Assembly: GCF_000332975.1 (NCBI RefSeq)
Contig: NZ_BANR01000016.1
Coordinates: 1-64,000, forward strand
From: Gordonia aichiensis NBRC 108223
GTDB lineage: Bacteria > Actinomycetota > Actinomycetes > Mycobacteriales > Mycobacteriaceae
DNA length: 64,000 nucleotides
Direction: 5' to 3'
Shown: one piece after another, positions 58,265 to 64,000 of the stretch
How positions within the stretch are numbered: position 1 is the first letter of the stretch
Layout of the letters: each line of letters begins with the position of its first letter
Notes under the pieces: model-generated
What the model saw: only the letters and a program-made list of their open reading frames with translations
Databases searched by the model: none
What the model was told of the DNA's origin: nothing
Translations under genes and position numbers: made by a program

Positions 58265-59259
58265 TGGGCGAGTTGACGATCGGCATCGACATCGGAGGCA
58301 CGAGTGTTCGTGCCTCCGTCGTCGACGATCGCGGACGGATGCTCGACACGCTTAGGGCCGCGACCCCCGGCACGGCACTCGCGCTCGAGCACTGCCTCGA
58401 TCGCCTTGTCGGTGAACTCACGTCGCGGTGGGCGGCGCGCGCGGTCGGACTTGCGGTGGCAGGTTTTCTGACCCCCGATCGCCAGGTGGTCCGGTTCGCG
58501 CCGCACCTGCCGTGGCGTGAGGCGCGCGTCGCGCAGGAGATGAGTGCGCGCATCGGACTGCCCGTGGTCACCGAGCACGATGCCAACGCAGCGGCTGTCG
58601 CCGAGTTCCGGTTCGGCGCTGCCGCACGCGGCCACAACTCGCTGGTCCTCGCCATCGGGACGGGCATCGGCGCCGGGCTGCTGATCGAAGGCGAGATCTA
58701 TCGCGGAAGCTTCGGTGTGGCTCCGGAGCTCGGCCATCTCACGGTCGTGCCCGACGGCAGGCCGTGTTCGTGTGGCAAGCGCGGTTGCTGGGAGAGGTAT
58801 TGCAGCGGAACCGCGTTGGTCGACACGGTCGTCGAATTGCTCGCCGACGGAGACTGGGGGAGAAGTCAGCTCGCCGCCGACGTCGCGGCCGATCCGGGGT
58901 CGCTGACGGGGCGTCGGGTCGCCGGCGCGGCAGCCGACGGTGATGCGGTGGCCATCGCAGCGTTCGCCGCGTTCGCGGCCTCGCTGGGCCAGGGACTCGC
59001 GATGATCGCCGACATCTTCGACCCCGATCTGATCGTCCTCGCGGGTGGCGTTGGCGCGGCGTCGGGGCTGTTCCTCGACGAGGCGCGCGAGCACTACGCA
59101 CGGTTGATCACGGGCTCCGGGCACCGGCAACTCGCCCGCATCCGGGGTACGCAACTCGGCGAGAGTGCGGGTGTGATCGGTGCGGCGGAAGTGGCGCGCG
59201 CGGCGCTGCACGCAGACGATGCCGCGCTCGGTGACCCGGGATGGTCACCAGCGCGCTGA
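58264..59259 (+). CDS. ROK-family sugar kinase (glucokinase-like)
   Basis: 331 residues from ATG 58264, whose first base is the last base of the preceding TGA; GTG 58261 in frame is an alternative. Phosphate motifs GIDIGGTSVRASVVDD (phosphate-1), LAIGTGIGAGLLIEGEIYRG and a ROK zinc site with ELGHL and CSCGKRGCWERYCSG (four cysteines). The catalytic base is in TEHDANAAAVAEF. Likely phosphorylates glucose or an N-acetylated hexose in the cytoplasm. Not part of the M. tuberculosis order at this point, so probably a lineage-specific insertion. Confidence 0.88.
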   Translation: MGELTIGIDIGGTSVRASVVDDRGRMLDTLRAATPGTALALEHCLDRLVGELTSRWAARAVGLAVAGFLTPDRQVVRFAPHLPWREARVAQEMSARIGLPVVTEHDANAAAVAEFRFGAAARGHNSLVLAIGTGIGAGLLIEGEIYRGSFGVAPELGHLTVVPDGRPCSCGKRGCWERYCSGTALVDTVVELLADGDWGRSQLAADVAADPGSLTGRRVAGAAADGDAVAIAAFAAFAASLGQGLAMIADIFDPDLIVLAGGVGAASGLFLDEAREHYARLITGSGHRQLARIRGTQLGESAGVIGAAEVARAALHADDAALGDPGWSPAR

Positions 59260-59508
59260 GGGGTGTCGGGGGCTGAGACACGTCCCGGTACCGGCAGCTT
59301 TCACCCGCCCGTCCATCCTGTGCGTGCGGGGTCCGAACGGTCACGTGTGGCAAGCCCTATGACGCACACACGTCGTGGCGCTTGAGTAGAGTCATCTCAC
59401 GACGTCCGACGATGCGCCGCGTGACTCACATCCGATCGAGTCCGAATGGCGACACGTCCGGCGACGACTTCACGAGTGGCGACTTGGCGAATGATGGAGT
59501 GAGTCTCA

Positions 59509-60228
59509 ATGTGGTACTACCTGTTCAAGTTCGTTCTCCTCGGACCGCTGCTCCGGCTGCTCGGCCGTCCGGAGATCGAAGGTCTCGAGAACATCCCTGA
59601 ACGCGGACCGGCAATCCTCGCCAGTAACCACCTGGCAGTGATGGACAGCTTCTTCCTGCCGTTGATGGTGCCGCGTCGGATCTACTTCCTCGCCAAGGCC
59701 GAATACTTCACCGGGACCGGGCTCAAAGGCCGTTTCCAGGCATGGTTCTACACCGCTGTGGGGCAGATCCCGATCGACCGGTCCGGAGCCGAGGCCGCAG
59801 CGGGTGCGCTCGAGGCGGCGCGTCGTCAACTCGAGGCGGGCGAACTCATGGGCATGTACCCGGAGGGCACCCGATCACCTGACGGCAATCTCTACAAGGG
59901 GAAGACGGGACTGGCCAGGGTTGCACTTGACACGGGGGTCCCGGTGATCCCCGTCGCGATGATCGGCACCAACACGTTCAATCCACCCGGGACGGTGCTG
60001 CCGCGACCGACCAGGGTGAAGGTGAAGATCGGCAAACCCTTGAACTTCGCCCGCTATGAGGGCATGCAGGGCAACCGTTTCATCGAGCGCGCGGTGACCG
60101 ACGAGATCATGTACGAACTGATGCAGCTCTCCGGTCAGCAGTATGTCGACATCTACGCCGCCTCGCTCAAAGACCCCAAGCCCGACCAGCAGGCGACGCC
60201 GCAGTCGGGTCAGGCATCGGCCGCCTGA
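59509..60228 (+). CDS. 1-acylglycerol-3-phosphate acyltransferase (PlsC family)
   Basis: 239 residues from GTG 59509. PlsC signature NHLAVMD (H41, D46 for NHx4D), the phosphate-binding block YPEGTRSPDG and RIYFLAKAEYFTG. Hydrophobic N-terminus (WYYLFKFVLLGPLLRLLG) associates it with the membrane. Makes phosphatidic acid from lysophosphatidate and acyl-CoA or acyl-ACP. Rv2182c position, near the PIM genes. The 250 bp upstream holds no gene that I could support. Confidence 0.93.
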   Translation: MWYYLFKFVLLGPLLRLLGRPEIEGLENIPERGPAILASNHLAVMDSFFLPLMVPRRIYFLAKAEYFTGTGLKGRFQAWFYTAVGQIPIDRSGAEAAAGALEAARRQLEAGELMGMYPEGTRSPDGNLYKGKTGLARVALDTGVPVIPVAMIGTNTFNPPGTVLPRPTRVKVKIGKPLNFARYEGMQGNRFIERAVTDEIMYELMQLSGQQYVDIYAASLKDPKPDQQATPQSGQASAA

Positions 60229-60258
60229 ATCACCACCGGCGTCCGGCGCGACTACCGC

Positions 60259-61596
60259 TCAGGCAGATCGGATCTCGGCGAGCGGCTGATCCACCGCCCG
60301 TGCGGCGGTGCGCGCCGGCGAGAACGGCAGTAGCCAGATGACGACCAACGCAACGATTCCCCACAGCGAGAACGCGTTTCCGACGATGTGGTCGAACACG
60401 GTCCAGTGTCTGGCGACCATCGGGAGGAATTGGTAGGGGCCGACAGCGAAGATCAGCACGCCGCTGATCGCAAGGGCGCTGTAGGCGACGAACGTGCGGC
60501 GCGAGTCGGTGCGCGCTGCCACCACGAGGCACGTCAGGATCAGCGGGATCGACCACACCCAGTGGTGGGCCCAGGACGTCGGCGAGACGAGCAGACCCCA
60601 GACCGCGACGACGCAGGTGGCAAGGAGTGCGTTCACGCGACCGTTGCGCCCCGCCCCGGGGGCGAACGCGGCGGCGGGTCTGCACGCGAAGAGCGCAAGG
60701 CCTGCCAACACGGTGGCCGCGAGCGAACTGAGCACCCAGGCGAGTTGTGCTGCGCTCGCATCCGGCAGGAGGCGAATCCACATGGCGTTGAGGTTCTGAT
60801 TGATACGGCCCGACGGATCGCCGATGCGCGTGGTGTGGAACAGGGTGTGCGTCCAGTACCCCCAGGAGTCCGAGGGCATCCAGATCCATGCCAGCGCGCC
60901 CGCGGCGACAAACGTCGCGGCAGCGGTGGCGACCGAACGCCAGCGTCGTGCAGAGGCGTAGAGCACGATGAACACCAGGGGGGTCAGCTTGATCGCCGAG
61001 GCGAGACCGGTCAGGACGCCCTGTAACGGTCCCAGCGCGCGACGGCGACCACTGCCGACGAGAAAGACGTCGACGATGATCATCGCCATGAGGATCACGT
61101 TGATCTGACCGAAGCCGAGCGTCATCCACATCGGATTGAGCCAGAGCGCGGCGGTGGAGACCACCAGGGCCAGCCACCAGCGGTTGCCGATGCGGCCGAC
61201 GGACAACACGGTCAGCACGATGTGCACCACGACGACCAGCAAACCGATGGTGATGAGCGACATCAGGACGCCCGCGACGGTCAGCGTCATCGCACCGAGC
61301 GGCACGAAGGCCATCGCGGCGAACGGCGGGTAGGTGAACGGGAGCCAGATGCCGTCGCTGGTGAACGGCATCGAGCCGTCGGCGTACAGGCTCTGCCCCT
61401 GCTGCCAGATCTGGGCGCCGAGCCGGTACACGTCGAGATCGATACGCGTCCGTGTGCCGAAGCTGCTGGTGAACGGCACGCCGATCATCTGGAGCAGCGA
61501 CGACGCCGCGAACACGGCGACGATGAGCGCGCGCATCCACCGGGTCGGAACCCACCGACGGAGCCGGGCGTCCGCGGCGCTGCAGAATGTGGGCAT
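60259..61596 (-). CDS. polyprenol-phosphomannose-dependent alpha-(1,2)-mannosyltransferase (GT87)
   Basis: 445 residues with 11-13 hydrophobic helices. The first extracytoplasmic loop after helix 1 carries TRTRIDLDVYRLGAQIW with the GT-C aspartate, followed by YPPFAAM and FGQINVILMAMIIVDVF, marks of the DUF2029/GT87 family. Matches Rv2181 by position and pattern; that enzyme adds alpha-(1,2) mannose branches to the LM/LAM backbone on the outside of the membrane using polyprenyl-phosphomannose. AAAGG precedes ATG 61596. Its linkage type here is inferred from synteny. Confidence 0.87.
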   Translation of the reverse strand: MPTFCSAADARLRRWVPTRWMRALIVAVFAASSLLQMIGVPFTSSFGTRTRIDLDVYRLGAQIWQQGQSLYADGSMPFTSDGIWLPFTYPPFAAMAFVPLGAMTLTVAGVLMSLITIGLLVVVVHIVLTVLSVGRIGNRWWLALVVSTAALWLNPMWMTLGFGQINVILMAMIIVDVFLVGSGRRRALGPLQGVLTGLASAIKLTPLVFIVLYASARRWRSVATAAATFVAAGALAWIWMPSDSWGYWTHTLFHTTRIGDPSGRINQNLNAMWIRLLPDASAAQLAWVLSSLAATVLAGLALFACRPAAAFAPGAGRNGRVNALLATCVVAVWGLLVSPTSWAHHWVWSIPLILTCLVVAARTDSRRTFVAYSALAISGVLIFAVGPYQFLPMVARHWTVFDHIVGNAFSLWGIVALVVIWLLPFSPARTAARAVDQPLAEIRSA

Positions 61597-61704
61597 CGAT
61601 GGCCTTTGTGTCGGTCCCGTCGCGGGCCGGTGTCGGCTCCGTGGCAGGGGTGTGTGCGTCGGTCGGGTGTCGGTGTACGCGTTCGGTGGCGAATACTTGG
61701 CGGT

Positions 61705-62196
61705 ATGCGATTCTTCTACGACTCGGAGTTTATCGAGGACGGCCGCACGATCGATCTCGTATCGATCGGTGTCGTCGCAGAGGACGGTCGTGAATATTAT
61801 GCGGTGTCGACGGAGTTCGACCCCGGGCGCGCCGGGAGTTGGGTGCGCGCCAACGTGCTGCCCAAGCTCCCATCACCGGCGTCGCCGGTGTGGAGATCGC
61901 GGTCGCAGATCCGCGACGGACTCCTGGAGTTCCTGACCGAACAGGGCGGCGACATCGAACTCTGGGCATGGGTCGGGGCCTATGACCACGTGGTTCTGTG
62001 CCAGTTGTGGGGACCGATGACCGAGTTGCCGCGCGCCATTCCGCGCTTCACCCGCGAGCTCAAACAGCACTGGGACGCCGCGGGCCGCCCACCGCTGCCT
62101 GCGGCTCCCGACGATGCTCACGACGCACTCAGTGATGCTCGACACAACGCCCGCAAATGGGAGGCCATCGAGCGGGCGCGGGCTGCGCGGCGCTGA
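61705..62196 (+). CDS. 3'-5' exoribonuclease (DEDDh, Rv2179c-like)
   Basis: 163 residues from ATG 61705. DEDD exonuclease motifs: RFFYDSEFIED (D, E), GAYDHVVLCQ, and HDALSDARHNARKWEAI. This compact RNase-H-fold protein matches the polyadenylate-specific 3'-exoribonuclease Rv2179c. Likely trims RNA 3' ends. Divergent from the GT87 gene and only about 100 bp before aroG. Confidence 0.9.
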   Translation: MRFFYDSEFIEDGRTIDLVSIGVVAEDGREYYAVSTEFDPGRAGSWVRANVLPKLPSPASPVWRSRSQIRDGLLEFLTEQGGDIELWAWVGAYDHVVLCQLWGPMTELPRAIPRFTRELKQHWDAAGRPPLPAAPDDAHDALSDARHNARKWEAIERARAARR

Positions 62197-63726
<1,530 letters not shown>

Positions 63727-63745
63727 GTCAGTCAGCCGACGTCGG

Positions 63746-64000
63746 TCAGCCGACGAGCAACGCGCCGACCCACCACCCGACCGATCCGACGCCCGCGGCC
63801 ACCAGTAGGACGACGGTCAGCCAGATCAGGGCCTGCAGCCTGCCCCGCCCCGGATCGTGGGTGGGCAGATCGTCGGACGCGTGTTCGGGGATCATCGTCG
63901 GTCGCTGTGTCGTCGCAGGCACCGCCGTGTCGTGTGGACGAGCCACCACAGACGACGCCGCGATCGGCTGTTGAGCAGTGGCGGGAACCGCGCGGACCTG
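63746..64000 (-). CDS. pknL: C-terminus of a membrane protein, probably Ser/Thr kinase PknL (5' part beyond window)
   Basis: 84 residues visible, open to the right edge. Pro/Ala/Thr-rich juxtamembrane sequence (VRAVPATAQQP, VPATTQRPTM), then a membrane helix (about 58-80, ALIWLTVVLLVAAGVGSVGWW) and a four-residue tail GALLVG-type end. PknL in this order has exactly that form, a C-terminal transmembrane segment with almost no external domain, and lies beside aroG facing it. The kinase domain itself is outside the window, so the name rests on context. Confidence 0.55.
   Translation of the reverse strand, partial: QVRAVPATAQQPIAASSVVARPHDTAVPATTQRPTMIPEHASDDLPTHDPGRGRLQALIWLTVVLLVAAGVGSVGWWVGALLVG

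Noticed and set aside
60230..61555. 441-codon minus frame over the GT87 gene
   Set aside because: Same strand but shifted frame of the membrane protein, Arg/His/Asp-rich with no hydrophobic helices, so a shadow frame.
63731..63755. Direct repeat GTCAGCCGACG (63731-63741 and 63745-63755) between aroG and pknL
   Set aside because: Only two short copies overlapping the pknL stop region; no sign of a functional element or hairpin strong enough to call.

Overview
The window is a 64 kb piece of a high-GC actinobacterial chromosome. Gene content and order are those of the Mycobacteriales, and the proteins look most like Gordonia or a close relative; genus is inferred from remembered protein sequences, not from a search. 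From panB (left) to aroG/pknL (right) the order follows, reversed, the Mycobacterium tuberculosis segment Rv2225 to Rv2176. GTG starts and overlapping stop/start codons are common. Many genes have a TAnnnT hexamer 6-7 nt before the start codon, the usual signature of leaderless mRNAs in this order.

Layout. 1-3.3 kb: a PucR-type regulator (cut by the window edge), a beta-lactamase-fold serine hydrolase and an HSL-type alpha/beta hydrolase. 3.4-10.5 kb: panB, a secreted CaeA-like hydrolase, glnA2 and glnE. 10.6-15.2 kb: an accessory insert between glnE and glnA1 (EEP-family membrane protein, heme oxygenase, a damaged TetR/MFS pair, a 61-residue protein, a DUF4189 protein). 15.3-22.9 kb: glnA1, an RDD protein, DUF4191, lipA, lipB, an epimerase and sucB, so that lipoate synthesis lies beside the lipoylated E2. 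23.1-27.8 kb: leucyl aminopeptidase, a CHAP-type protein, gcvT and ilvE. 27.8-31.1 kb: cobS, a CobU-CobT fusion and DUF3043. 31.2-36 kb: glycerate kinase, an IscA/HesB protein, adenosine kinase and asnB. 36.4-44.1 kb: ctaC-ctaF and ctaE-qcrCAB, i.e. the cytochrome bcc-aa3 supercomplex apart from subunit I, with a PAP2-diacylglycerol-kinase fusion between them. 44.3-48.1 kb: trpD, a stand-alone RAM-domain protein and a DEDDh/GIY-YIG nuclease. 48.3-52.4 kb: a cell-wall block with a Cys-rich small protein, a c-di-AMP (ydaO) riboswitch, two NlpC/P60 hydrolases and an HExxH lipoprotein. 52.4-61.6 kb: the phosphatidylinositol mannoside/lipoarabinomannan neighbourhood (pimB, fadD15, two SRPBCC proteins, an ArsA-like protein, a ROK kinase, PlsC, a GT87 mannosyltransferase). 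61.7-64 kb: an exoribonuclease, aroG and the C-terminus of a probable PknL kinase.

The main themes are nitrogen assimilation (two glutamine synthetases, their adenylyltransferase, and GlnR-like boxes upstream of both), lipoate and 2-oxoacid metabolism, cobalamin assembly, aerobic respiration and envelope synthesis. Most of the window is ordinary core genome. The points most worth checking are the truncated TetR/MFS junction, a 17-bp dyad shared by the ctaC and ctaE upstream regions, GlnR-like boxes at both glnA genes, the riboswitch, a CTG start with a degenerate P-loop in the ArsA-like gene, a duplicated start region before the CHAP gene, and the CobU-CobT fusion. I found no CRISPR array, prophage, insertion sequence, tRNA or rRNA.
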